From Kalaharituber pfeilii (taxonomy: Eukaryota > Ascomycota > Pezizomycetes > Pezizales > Pezizaceae): a stretch of 64,000 bases of DNA. Made by a program: the position numbers and the translations under genes. This document shows positions 1-10,377 of the stretch, piece by piece; position 1 is the first letter of the stretch, and every line of letters starts with the position of its first letter. The stretch covers positions 62,001-126,000 of the forward strand of contig WHUZ01000120.1 in NCBI GenBank assembly GCA_015179045.1. Direction: 5' to 3'. The notes beneath the pieces were generated by a model. The model was not told the origin of the DNA, ran no database searches, and saw only the letters and a list, made by a program, of their open reading frames with translations.

Positions 1-2339
1 CAAAGCCATCGACTGCTGTGCCGAGGCTAAGTTGAGTACAACATCACAGACGAAGCTCATGTTGCTTGCACTATGTCATGTGTGCAGCTGCAACTCTATC
101 CAATGAAACATTCTCGTCCTCAAAACCCAACATACGAATGAAGATGATCTACCCGACCATGCAGTCTTGTGAAAGTCTCGTGCCAATATCTTCCATGGAT
201 CAAGCCTGCTGAAGCTTGCTAACCTATCTGAGCACGAGATAATCTAGGTGCATTATATATTTCCGTCTGGGGCTGATTGACGCTGATGCGAAAGCACCAG
301 CTGTAGGAAGTTTCAAACTTTCTGGTGGGTCAAGATGCACTTCGAAAACTGCTTAAAGTTTCAGTTAGAGCCATTCCGAGGGGAAGGTCGAATAAGAGCA
401 TTGGGTATTGATGTCTTGATTTTTATTGCCTATGGCACTCGGCTGGGCCTCTATTGCTGCGCAGCACAATCGTGACTTTCAACTCTATTGGAAGCGAAAG
501 GGTTACACATTTAGTTTTTGAGGCGCTTGGGCACCGCATTAATACATTTCAGCTTCAACAAGACTTAGAGAGCTGTATTGTCAAAAACCCAACGGCGTCC
601 TGGGTACGAGAATAGAGAGCCTCCCGCCTCCCGCCTCCCGTTCCCTTAGGACACCTTTCCACCGGCCATTAAGTTCCGTGGGTCTGGGAACGAAACTACT
701 CCCCAACCTACAATTCACATCCACGACTCACACGCAATGAATCCTTCCCTCTGCCAATTGAAGTATATCTCAGGCCTTATCCGAGACTCACCCTGCTCGC
801 AGCCTCTCGAGTACTATCGAATATCAATCACAGGTCACAAAAGCAGCCGAAGGGAATACACCTACAGCTGTTCAGCATAATTATTCAAAAAAACGCACAT
901 CGTGGAGTACCTGCATGCTTCTTAGGCTGGCAAGATATCTAACAAGAAGTATTCAGGCAGAGAGGCATGTGTGGGCAGGTTTTTCCTAGCAGTCTTAGAG
1001 GGAAATAAGACAATAGGGGGTCCTATGGATGTCATGTCCTGCAGGGAAGGTCTGTGTTCAACGGCCAACACGGGAGCATGTATAATCAAGATACAGCGGA
1101 GCAAGTGGCGCCTCAGCTCGGTTCAACAAAGGTCTGCTTGTCGATACATATCTATACTTCCTTAACGGCCCAATTGCGGGGCTTCTTGAATCTATCGAGA
1201 CCCATATTGCGTGAATACAGCGGCAGGCGACTTCATTGGAGATCTGGTTCAAGGTATGGCGGAGCCTGGAGTATTTTGGGGCGAGCTTCACAAACGAGTT
1301 TCAGGAAGGGGATCTTTGCCAAAAAGTCTTGCAGGGCTCATCCTGGGTTTTGCTTTATTGCCTCTGATTGCTGCCTGCAGAAGTATATCAGTAAGTTACC
1401 ACAGCTTACAGAGCACTTCACAGAAACAAAGGTTTTTCTCGATTTATCTGCTGTATCCACTCGCAGAATTGGGCAGAAGATAAAGCAGAGACTGACAATA
1501 GCCTTCTAGCCAAAGTCGACTGAGGACTGTGATAAACCAGGTGGCCGTCATAGCAATAATTAAGGTCTCTATTCTGCCGCCTAGTGACGACGTTCTGTCA
1601 GAGGAGCCAGCATTGTTTCGAGTAACTTCGAAAATTGATGAACCTGACGCCGCTGGGCGTCGCATAGACTTGCGTCTTGATAAACAATTCCGGTTACTAC
1701 ATGCAGTTATGATGAGTGCGTGAAGTATGTAAAAAAGCAGAAAGGCAGCAGGGCCTTTTCCGTGGCAGGGTTTATGTTCGAAGAGGAAATTATATGTGGA
1801 ACGTCCGGTCGCCGTCAGCCATTCACTCTTGGGGTCTTCCTCAACTAGTTAAATCTTGTGTAAGCGCCAAACTACGTCGACAATGATACTGATTTGTGCA
1901 AACATTACTCCTCATTGCTTTTATTGTCTACAGTGAGATAATAGCCCTACAGGTATCAATTTGCGATCCAGCACTTCTCATTCAAGAGCCTCCCTTGCTT
2001 CTTCATTTTACGAAGGGGTACAGACGTCTCTCAGCTTTTATTCAAAAGCCGTATAAAAAGCTGTTCAGTCTTGTCCAGTTGCATACCAGTTCGTTCTAAT
2101 ATCAACCAGTTCGTTCTAATATCAACCAGTTCTCAAAAAATGACAATCTCTTCATGACATTCCACTCACGCAAGATCTATAGCATTGCTCTGAAATAAAG
2201 GAGCGATGTTATCAGAACCCGCTATTAATGACCAGTGAGAGATGCAAGATGGGACGATTGTTGAAACTGCAAGGAAAAGAGCTGCATCAACTGCTGATGA
2301 ATTCTCAGTCCGTCATATTGGATGAAACAGTTTATAGGG
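1..2339. other. No recognisable gene; short simple repeats
   Basis: Only short overlapping reading frames are present and none resembles a known family. Two small repeats can be seen: a CCTCCCG array near 619-640 and a 20-bp unit (ACCAGTTCGTTCTAATATCA) repeated just over twice near 2084-2130. Because the AAA pseudogene downstream lacks its beginning, part of this stretch may hold its unrecognisable N-terminal half. Confidence 0.5.
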
Positions 2340-3973
2340 AACCGTAGGTACGAATTCTTCACAGAGCTAGAGCTTCGCCAGATCCCACAACAGGCTATTG
2401 GCAACAAATATTATCGCAAGATGGGTTTTGGAGGACCGTATTGACAGCTTATATATACGTACTGTAGCCAGGGGGAACAGCCGTGGACGTGGTTTTGATG
2501 GCTCTGCCGATGCACGAACTATGCACACAGCTTTCTCCATCATTACGCAACGACAGGCAAAGCAGATTGCAAGTGAGCGTAGTATTGTGCAGCAAGCAAA
2601 AGATTTGCTTTAGAAAGGAGGATATTATTGACCCAGATTCGTCAAAAGCTGTACTAGAGAGTGAAGCATGGAAGGAGCTTCAGCAACTGATTGGTTTGCA
2701 ATATGTGAAAGACTCGGTCGAGGCTTTTATAAATCGCATAGCGACAAATTACACTCGCGAACTACAAGAGGTTGCTCCTGTCGAAGTGTCTATGACCCGT
2801 GTATTCTTGGGCTTTCCAGTCACAGGACAGACGCCGGTAGCCAAACTGTATTGTCAAATTTTAGTAGATATTAGTGCTCCTAGTGACGTTGCACTCGGGT
2901 GGGGTATCTTTTCAGGCAAGAGCTAATGAGTATTGTAGTTATTGTAAAAAACCCATCGGATTTCGTTGGAAGCGCGATTGGAGAGTCCGAGAGGAATACC
3001 ACAGGCATCCTAGAAACGTCCAGACGCAAGGTGCTGATCATCGATGAAGCTTATATGTTGAATTTTGAGGCCGGAACTTGGGGCTAGAGCAAAAGCAACG
3101 TTTACCGCACTGCCGTCACTGGCACGATCGTTGCACATCGTTCCTGGTGAGGAACGCTGTGTCTTGCTTTTGAGCTACGAGGAGCGATGCTTGAAATGCT
3201 CCAGAATGTGAACGCTTGACTTAGGAGACGCTTCCCTATCAAACCGAGTGGACATCCGTACCCTGCAGTTACGGCAGACACGGGAGTTGAAGTGGAAGAA
3301 GGCCCATATAGGGGCTACACCAGAAGCCATCGCAGTTGCAATTGGTTTCTTGGAGCGCTGCCGTGATCAAGCAAACTTTGGAAACGCAGGAGAGGTTGAG
3401 AATATCTTGACCAAGTCAAAAGAGAACTACCTTCACCAACAGTCCGAGCTCTAGCCACTACCATCATTCTGCAGCCAGTTGATTTTAATCCTGGCTTCAA
3501 TCGCTTAGAGAGGGCAGCTGAGGATCTGAAGAGTTGTTCAGTGATATTTTTGGTTGTGAGACGTTATTAGAAACATGCAACGATATCAACGGACAGCCTT
3601 AGTGCTCAAGACCAGAGGATGGGATCCCCGTGAAATAATCTCTATCAACTTTCTGTTCAAAGGACCTCCAGTATGAAGACATTGTTTATGAATTATTGGG
3701 TACAGACACCGAGTCACCGACTAACATTCATCTAGGCACCGGCAGAGCTACCACTGCACGAAAGATCAGCCAAATCTTTTGTGACATGGGGGTCCTTACA
3801 TCTGCTGAGCTCATTGAAATCTCCGCATCTGAGCTAATCGGCCAATACAAACCAGAGACCGCCCCTATCAATCGTAGAAAAGTGGAATCTGTTCTTGGTA
3901 AGGTCGTGTTTATTGATAAAGTATATCGCCTTGGAGTCGGGATTTCGCCAAAGAGGCCCTCTATCAACTTGTA

Positions 3974-4074
3974 CATCTCGTCACCAAGCCAAGGTTCTGC
4001 GGCCATCTCGTCACCAAGCCAAGGTTTTGCGGCCATCTCGTCACCAAGCCAAGGTTCTGCGGCCATCTTGTAAC
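3974..4074 (+). repeat. 30-bp tandem triplication inside the AAA pseudogene
   Basis: A 30-bp unit containing TCGTCACCAAGCCAAGG is present three times with one or two differences. In the ancestral AAA frame it encodes LVTKPRFCGH three times, just after the second Walker B region, where related proteins have it once. The array looks like a replication-slippage expansion in a gene already lost or being lost. Confidence 0.85.
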
Positions 4075-4188
4075 CTTGGCCGGGCTGGAGGAGGATATCA
4101 ACAAACTTTGGAAACGGACCCCGGCCTCTCGAGTTGACTTTCAGAGGAGGTTAATTTCAAGGCTTGGGATTCCGTGTATAGCCTTCAG

Positions 4189-4190
<2 letters not shown>

Positions 4191-4223
<33 letters not shown>

Positions 4224-4258
4224 ATATCCCCGCTTGTAGCACGTGGCCATGGCAGGGT
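4191..4258 (-). mobile_element. Hairpin-only mini-retroposon, family A, 68 bp
   Basis: Poly(T) followed by the complement of a short hairpin sequence interrupts the AAA pseudogene. The flanking duplication TATAGCCTTCAGCT is perfect over 14 bp (4177-4190 and 4259-4272). In its sense orientation (minus strand) the element starts two bases before the stem CCCTGC, closes with GCGGGG, continues with a short linker and ends in about 26 A. The sequence directly shows a target-primed, poly(A)-tailed insertion. Confidence 0.88.
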
Positions 4259-5174
4259 TATAGCCTTCAGCTGCTGCAGAAGACCATCAAGGAAAATGAG
4301 ATGTCGATACCAGTTTTGCACGACACAGGCACAACTGGGTATACAGAGCTTTTGCACGTGATAAAGCGTAGCTGCCGAGTTGGGAGAATGCGAGAGATGT
4401 CTTGCGCTAGAGAACACAATTGATGGGGCAGCGCTGAGGGGGATTGTGGCGATCTCGACACGCTGGAGGTGTTGGCAGACGATGCCTCGAAGTTGGTGAC
4501 TTCGACGCTCCGAGAATACGAGACCTGCGAGACAAAGGCATCAGAATCATTGCTGATTTCTGACGCTTTGAATAGTCTATCTATGCCACCGCCACGTTTT
4601 CTGCACCGCCCTGCTCTACTAGCAACTAGGGCGGCCGTTGTATATGTCTCCGAGGCGGAGTCAGACGATTATGTCTCATGCAATGAGGAAGCCGAGTACG
4701 ACTGCGACGGCGTCCTCCGGGAGGCTGGAGTCTCAGAGGGGATTTGGCGAGAGCTGAAGCTGGCCAAGGAGATGTAGCGACGGCGCACGGAGATGGAGAC
4801 CGAGGAAGAGAAGGAGAGGAAGATACAGAAGAAAGTGAGGGACATAAAAGTGTGCTTTGCGGGGTATCAGTGGCTGAATTTGGAGGAGGAATATTGGTGT
4901 GCAGGAGGGCCGCGTTTTGTGTCGGATGGGGAAGTGGGAGTAGTCTTGGTTCGACCTATTTGGGATGTGTTCCTTTTGTTTGCTTGGGGAAAGGCGTTTT
5001 CAGGGCAGGGGCGGCAATGGTTTTGAGCATTGGAGTTTGGGCAATTGGCGTTTTTATTTTTCCAAATTTTGAAATGGGGAACAAGGGAAATGGAGATATT
5101 GCATGAAGATTTTACTAATGTGTTTGTGTTAGATCTTATGTAGTTTCATGTCGTCTTCTTTATTTGAGCATATA

Positions 5175-5222
5175 TATATTTTTATATCATTACTCGCGTG
5201 CCGCCCTATGGGCTATGGCGAA
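5175..5222 (-). mobile_element. Hairpin-only mini-retroposon, family B, 48 bp
   Basis: A 48-bp insertion is flanked by the 11-bp direct repeat TTGAGCATATA (5164-5174 and 5223-5233). Read on the minus strand it starts exactly at the outer stem (TTCGC), closes with GCGAG, and is followed by TAATGATATA and an A-rich tail. The same hairpin ends LINE copies elsewhere in the window. Confidence 0.85.
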
Positions 5223-5233
5223 TTGAGCATATA

Positions 5234-5498
5234 GTAACGATCCACATCTGGAGTTAAATACTTTATTTAGTTTGAGAATTACATGCAATTGCATTCTTAG
5301 ACAAATTTGTATTATTTTTATCTAGATCCTGTTTTATGTGAGTGTACTTTTTCATGGGACGATGCATCATGCATCGCTGTAGACTGCTAGCCCGCGGAAC
5401 TTACCCTCAACTTGTGCCGGTCTTACCCTCAACTCAGCTTATATCACTCAATCCACCGTCATCTGCCGCATTACCCTCAACGATGAGGGGGCAATTTT
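5234..5498. other. No gene; short TTACCCTCAAC repeats
   Basis: No coding region is supported. The motif TTACCCTCAAC occurs three times between about 5400 and 5485 at irregular spacing. Nothing else stands out. Confidence 0.4.
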
Positions 5499-5572
5499 TT
5501 TTCTTTTCCCCTCCTTTTTTGTTCACGTAACCCCCGCATACAGGCTACCAACCTATGGCAGGGAGGCAAAAC
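5499..5572 (-). mobile_element. Family A short retroposon (degenerate)
   Basis: A T-rich stretch is followed by the complement of a family A tail: on the minus strand CCCTGC pairs with GCGGGG across a loop, then TTACGTGAAC and A-rich sequence. A target duplication is only hinted at (GGCAA on both sides), so the borders are approximate. Confidence 0.55.
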
Positions 5573-5665
5573 TTTCCTGTATACTGTATATAAAAGGGAA
5601 AGACTGTAAAGATGTGTGGTTGATGCACTTACAATCATGTTCTGAATACTCGATTGTCCATAGCC

Positions 5666-6195
5666 TTTTTTCTTTTTTTTTTTTTTTATATCAGTAATCG
5701 CATGCCGCCCTAGGGGCTATGGCGATTTATTCACATAGGAGATAAACTATTGAAAGAGAGAATGAAAGAAGATAAAAAATGATGGGAAAAGGAAATAGTT
5801 ATGAAGTTATGACCGTGAGCCGATTCTGACGCTGTTACCGTTTCATCCAGTTCACGAGTGGGTCCGCGTCCCCTTCGCCCCCTTCCAGTGGCTTGAGCAG
5901 TGTGTCCCTCCCCCAGGGCCACTTTGTCTTCCATACTCTGCATCGGTCTAGCACGTGGGCCGTGGTTTCCTCCTCTTCTCTGGACCATCTGCATTCTGGT
6001 CCATCGGTCCTCCCCAGCCTATATTGCCAGTGTCGCAGGTCCTTGCCTCCCAGTAGGTTCGCTAGCGTCGCCACTCCGTGTCCCAGTCTTCGGAGCGGTC
6101 TGTAGTTCATGCCTAGCCTGTTCCTCTCCTCCGCCCTCCAGGATCTGGCGATCTGCCGCATGCTCGCCTCCGTGACCATCTCATCTTGGTACTGT
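5666..6195 (-). mobile_element. 5'-truncated Tad-type LINE, 3' end of ORF2 plus tail
   Basis: On the minus strand the piece begins within the RNase H to C-terminal zone of LINE ORF2 (RSWRAEERNRLGMNYRPL...GGKDLRHW). It carries the degenerate cysteine motif ECRWSREEEETTAHVLDRC, in which one Cys is replaced by Ser, and stops at about 5835. About 110 bp of 3' untranslated sequence follow, then the shared stem-loop (ATCGC pairing with GCGAT), TTACTGATATA and a poly(A) tail seen as poly(T) from 5666. It establishes the order ORF2, short 3' UTR, hairpin, poly(A) for this LINE family. No target duplication was found, and its 5' border abuts a GGCC-rich minisatellite. Confidence 0.85.
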
Positions 6196-6199
6196 AGGA

Positions 6200-6400
6200 C
6201 AATGAATCGAACAGGCCAGGCCAGGCCAGGCCAGGCGAGGCAAACAGAAGTCCTGGACTGGCCTGGACCGTGAAATTGTGGGCCTGGCCTGGCCTGATTG
6301 TTCAGGCCAGGCTGTGAGAGGTCCAGGCCAACCAGGCCATTCAGGCTGGTCCAGACCATTCAGGCCGGCCCAGGCCAATCAGGCCAGTCCTGTCACAGCC
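6200..6400. repeat. GGCC-rich minisatellite, dispersed copy 1
   Basis: Degenerate tandem AGGCC-type units of about 9-10 bp, often paired into a 19-bp unit such as AGGCCAACCAGGCCGGTCC. The array opens with CAATGAATCGAACAGGCC; nearly the same leader opens the arrays at 37.1 kb and 41.3 kb. Open frames across it (runs of GLAWP-like residues) are by-products of the repeat. Confidence 0.85.
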
Positions 6401-6450
6401 CATGCCCTACAGCCTCCGCACACCAAGTCACGACCACCGGCAAGCCACGA

Positions 6451-6484
6451 CCGCCTCCCGCCTCCCGCCTCCCGCCTCCCGCCT
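6451..6484. repeat. CCTCCCG microsatellite
   Basis: About five tandem CCTCCCG heptamers. They sit exactly where the large minus-strand LINE loses its 3' end. Confidence 0.9.
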
Positions 6485-7080
6485 GCTGAGTAGGGCTCTT
6501 CTCCCCCCTGGCCAGCGTGATTTCCATATCCAGCATCTGTCTAAGAGGTGGTCCGTGGTTTCAAGTTCTTCGCCGCACCATCGGCATTCGGGGCCGGCGG
6601 ATTTCCCCAGTTTGTATTTCCAGTCTCGTAGGCCTTTGCCGCCTAATAGCCCTGCCATGGACGAGACCCTGCTTCCAAGCCTGTGTAGTGGTCTGTAGTT
6701 CATTTCCAGCCTTCTTCTCTCTTCGGCTCTCCACGCTTTGGTGTGCTGTCTCATCCCAGCTTCGGAGATGATCTCGGGTTCGTATTGTATGAAGGCTCCT
6801 ATCTTGGCTGCTTTGTCTGCCTGGGTGTTGCCGTGTATGCCTTTGTGTCCTTTCACCCACATCGCTGCCACATCCAGGTCGCCTTTGGCTGCCCGACCTT
6901 CCCTGGCTGTCCTGACCTTTTGTGTTGCGCCCTCGTGAGTGGGATGTCCCTCTGCGATTCTCCGGAGCTTTGTGAGAGCGACCTTGGAGTCTGTGAGGAT
7001 GAGAAGTTCGCCTTCCATCGTCTCGAGGGCTCTGCTTATGGCGATTAGTTCGGCGTCATTGACTGTTGTCTTGGGGCCTA

Positions 7081-7421
7081 GTGAGCGGCACGAGCCGAGC
7101 CAGCTCGAGCTCAAACGAGCCAAGATCATGCTTGTGTTTTTCTTGACAGCTCGCTAAAACGCTTAGCCAGTGCAAGGTTTCATAAACTGTAAATACCTAC
7201 TATAGTAATAATTAGAGACTTGGAGCTCATTCTGACCTACCAACAACTTCGAAATGCACAATTTAGCTGATAGTAGTGAGAAAGATGAAAATTTAGCTTA
7301 GTTTAATTTAGTTTGTCAATATTATGTATATAATCAATCCAGGCTCGAGCCGAGCTCACTTACTCACGAGCTGGCTCGAGCTCACCCTCCAGCTCGGCTC
7401 GAGCTAGCTCGTGCCGCTCAC
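7081..7421. mobile_element. TA-flanked MITE with GTGAGCGGC termini, copy 1
   Basis: The 341-bp element has imperfect terminal inverted repeats starting GTGAGCGGCACGAGC and rich in GAGCTCG/CGAGCC motifs. TA lies on both sides (7079-7080 and 7422-7423). It interrupts the LINE RNase H domain, whose halves rejoin around it. The inside is AT-rich with no coding capacity. Termini and TA target fit a Tc1/mariner-mobilised MITE. A second copy is at 32215-33161. Confidence 0.8.
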
Positions 7422-9767
7422 TAGAATATTGATTGTTTGTGCCTCTGGGAGTATATGCCGGCTCCCGCTTTTTTCTCGATCAGGCTTCTGTCAGTAAATG
7501 TGCAGTTTCAGCCTTCATCAGTTGCTTCGTCTATGGCCTTCTCCCATTCCGCTTTTCCTGAATCCGCCGGTAGGGTGGGGTGGATTGCTAAAGGTAAGGG
7601 ATCCCGGTGCTGTAGCGAGCCCCTGAGGTATGTGTGTTCAGTGTCTTCTGTCTTCATGCGCTCGTTGGTGAAACTCAGGGTTCTAGCCTCGATCCTTAAC
7701 GCTTCGTAGGCGGTGAAGGTGTGTATCGACTCCAGGTTAGCCAGTCCTTCGACGACATCTCGTCTGGTGCCCCATGGGGCCCCGTGATCTCTCTGGCTAC
7801 CGTATATTGCCATTTTTCACGATCTCTCAGTTTAGATTCTATGGGCGCGCCTCGTGTGTAGTCCCTCCACGCCCAGCTGCCCTAGGTTGCTATGCTTCAG
7901 GTGATACTTGTGTAGAGTTGTCTCCACTTAATGGAACTGATTTTTGTCAAGCGCGAGGCCACTCTCCAGGCCGCTTTGCCTAGATCTAGCCCTTTCTTGT
8001 AGTGATTATTGAACTTCAGTTCCCAGTCGATGTTTAGGCCGACTAGGCGGTATGCTGGGCCCTTGATTCCTATAATGAGGGTCTCGGACTTATTGGGGTC
8101 TGTCTCGTATCCCTCGGCTGCTACTTCTGCTTTTAGGGTGATCCGGTGTGCCTTTATGGCTTGGCGTAGTTTGGGTAGTGAGGAGTGTAATAGTATGCTA
8201 TGGAAGTCATCTACATATGACCTCGTGAAGTTCCTTTAGCCTGCTCTTTCGGCCATTGGTGCCACTCCTATGAGGAACAGCACTGGGGATAGTGGTGAGC
8301 CCTGTGGTGTTCCGTCTGTTATTCTCCCTGTGGCGCGTATCTTCCCGTCCCATACTAGGTTGAAGTCGTTCGGCATTAGGAAGGATTCTACGAAGGCTGC
8401 TAGGTTGACATCGACTAACTTAATTCGCACTACCACCTTGTCCCTCCTTATAAAGTTAAATGCCGATTTGATGTCATCCCTAACTAATGCTACCCACTCC
8501 TTCTGTTCTAATCTCTTGTCTATTTCCTTTAGTGTTTGCCTCTGTAAGTCTTCTGCCTCCTGGAATGGTCTGCCTCCCAGTTGTGTGTCTCGAACTAGGG
8601 TATCCTGCTTCTGTAGGAGGTCGGCTATTATCTTCTGGCCTAGTTTGGCTGCTGTGTTAAGGAGAGTTATTGGTCTCCAGCTCTCAGGCTTGTCTCTGGG
8701 TTTGCCTTTTTTAAGGATCATGACCACTTTGAAGCCTCTTGGGAATTTGTATTGGCTGTTGATATAGTCGACTATCATTTCTCTTACTGCCGTCTACAGT
8801 GTTGTACTCTTCAGGAGCTTCAGAAGTCCATATTGAATACCATCTGGTCCAGGAGCAGATTCCAATTTGGTTTTTGAGAGGGCTTTGTCAATCGCTATCC
8901 GGGTTTTATCTCTGTCGATTATCAAGCCTATGGGGTTAACGTATGGTGTCTCGTCGGCCTGGTCTATGGTAATGAAGTTGCATTTGATGAGGGTTTCTGC
9001 AACTTCTCTGTCTGAGCCTGGAATCCCTATGAGGTCCCTTTGTCAGAAGGGGTCTCTGGCTAGTCTGAAGATGTCCTAGAATGAGGTTATCCTATGTTCC
9101 TCCAGAAAGTTTTCCTAGTAGGTTTCTTTTTTTCCCAAATGATTTCCCTTAGGATTCTCCTCGCCCTTGTTCTTCTCTCGCTCGAGGCTTTACTGTCTCT
9201 CCTCAGTAAGTATCTAGTCATTTTCCAGGCCTCTTTCACTTCTTTGTCAAACCACCGTTTAGTTCTGGTGGTAATCTGGGCTTCTTTGGTATATCTCTGA
9301 CTTAGTTCACATAGCAATTCATATCCATCAACCCCTTCTGCCAGAGTCCTATCCCCCCACTTTTTGATGAACTTTTCCCACTTGTCCTAGTCGGTTACCT
9401 TAATGGTCTTTGTGTCTGTTCTCGTGAAGACCAGGTCAAGGAGGGCGGTTCTTGTGTGTCCATTTACTATGTGGGTCCAGGTGACTGTATTTCTGTCTAT
9501 TTGTTGTCGTAGACCGTGTGTCCAGAGGGTGTCCCTCAGGGTGATGCCCCTTTGGTCTTGTTTCTGGGACCAATCGTTATGGTGACTATTGCAGTCCCCT
9601 ATGATAATGTCCGTTGGTCCAATGTCTTCCAGTTCTTTTTTAATGTCCGCTTCTTTGTTCCAATATACCCCCGTGATCCTTCTGTCCTTCATCAGTATCG
9701 TCACATGGTTATCCTTCCCGACCATCCTGATATTATCTAGCTTGTCTTTCCTCACGTATGCTGCCGG

Positions 9768-10162
9768 TGTGGTGGTAACCACGGTACCAATGGAAAGAAT
9801 AAGGCCATACGCGGGCCGGAGCGGTACTCAGCGGTAGGGCCACATGATGACACATGCATAGGATGAGGAAGAAAGCTACATTTAAGAAGCGAGATATGTA
9901 TGTATAGGCTCAGTTGGAAGGTGAAGGTGGTCTATAAATTGTATGTAGATAGGACTGTGGAAGCAAGCAAGCAGCAACATACATGGAGACAGACATACAC
10001 GGAGATATACAGACATGGACAGATATGGACACGTACAGACAAGACAATTGAAGACTCTTTTCTTGACATTTGATTATTGAGGCCGCCCTTGAGGCTTCGT
10101 TCCGCCAGCTCTAGATACCGGTACCCGTGCGAAACAGTGGATGCTGTTGAGCCGTCATCACA
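9768..10162 (-). mobile_element. Solo LTR, family 1 (TGTGATGA...ACCACCACA)
   Basis: A block of about 395 bp splits the LINE endonuclease. On the minus strand it starts TGTGATGACGG and ends in ACCACCACA, with a 4-5 bp duplication CCGG(T) at 9764-9768 and 10163-10167. A second copy is at 57613-58059 and a 3' fragment at about 48140-48209. It contains no coding region; the short reading frame at its 5' side is chance. The LTR class is not determined. Confidence 0.78.
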
Positions 10163-10377
10163 CCGGTCCGTCTTTGTCAGCATGTGAATGGTGGCAAAAG
10201 TCGGGTGGAATGTTGTGCCTCCCCCCGGCGCTCTCCAGCTCTCTTCTATACAAAGAATGTCTATTTTCCGGTCCACTGCCTCCTGTAGCGCGAGGTCTGT
10301 CCCCAGTATTGACCTCCCTATATTCTGGTAAGCTATCTTGATCATGAGTGGTCTGGCCTCCCTGGTGCCCTCTGGGG

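Larger units (their letters stand above)
2340..4958 (+). pseudogene. Decayed CbxX/CfxQ-type AAA+ ATPase gene with two AAA modules
   Basis: Homology can be followed across several frames with stops and frameshifts between. Near 2380-2600 is a linker typical of fungal multi-AAA proteins (YYRKMGF, then TQRQAKQIASER). Around 2640-3080 is one AAA module with a ruined Walker A (GFPVTGQT, Lys replaced by Gln) and Walker B LIIDEAYML. A sensor-like stretch lies at 3100-3250 and FGNAGEVENIL near 3380. A second module spans 3690-4170, with Walker A reduced to GTGRATTA and Walker B VVFIDKVYRL. The 3' part (4690-4950) has the charged helix and the family's C-terminal CFAGYQW...CAGGPRFVSD block. Both P-loops are broken, so no ATPase activity is expected. 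A mini-retroposon interrupts it at 4191-4258. Family members are large cytosolic ATPases of unclear function. The assignment is firm; the N-terminus is lost or unrecognised. Confidence 0.85.

Noticed and set aside
5400..5485. TTACCCTCAAC repeats as telomere-like sequence
   Set aside because: Not the fungal TTAGGG repeat, irregularly spaced and only three units.
6181..6378. Open frames across the GGCC array as a repeat protein
   Set aside because: Several frames on both strands are open because of the repeat composition; no start context or homology.
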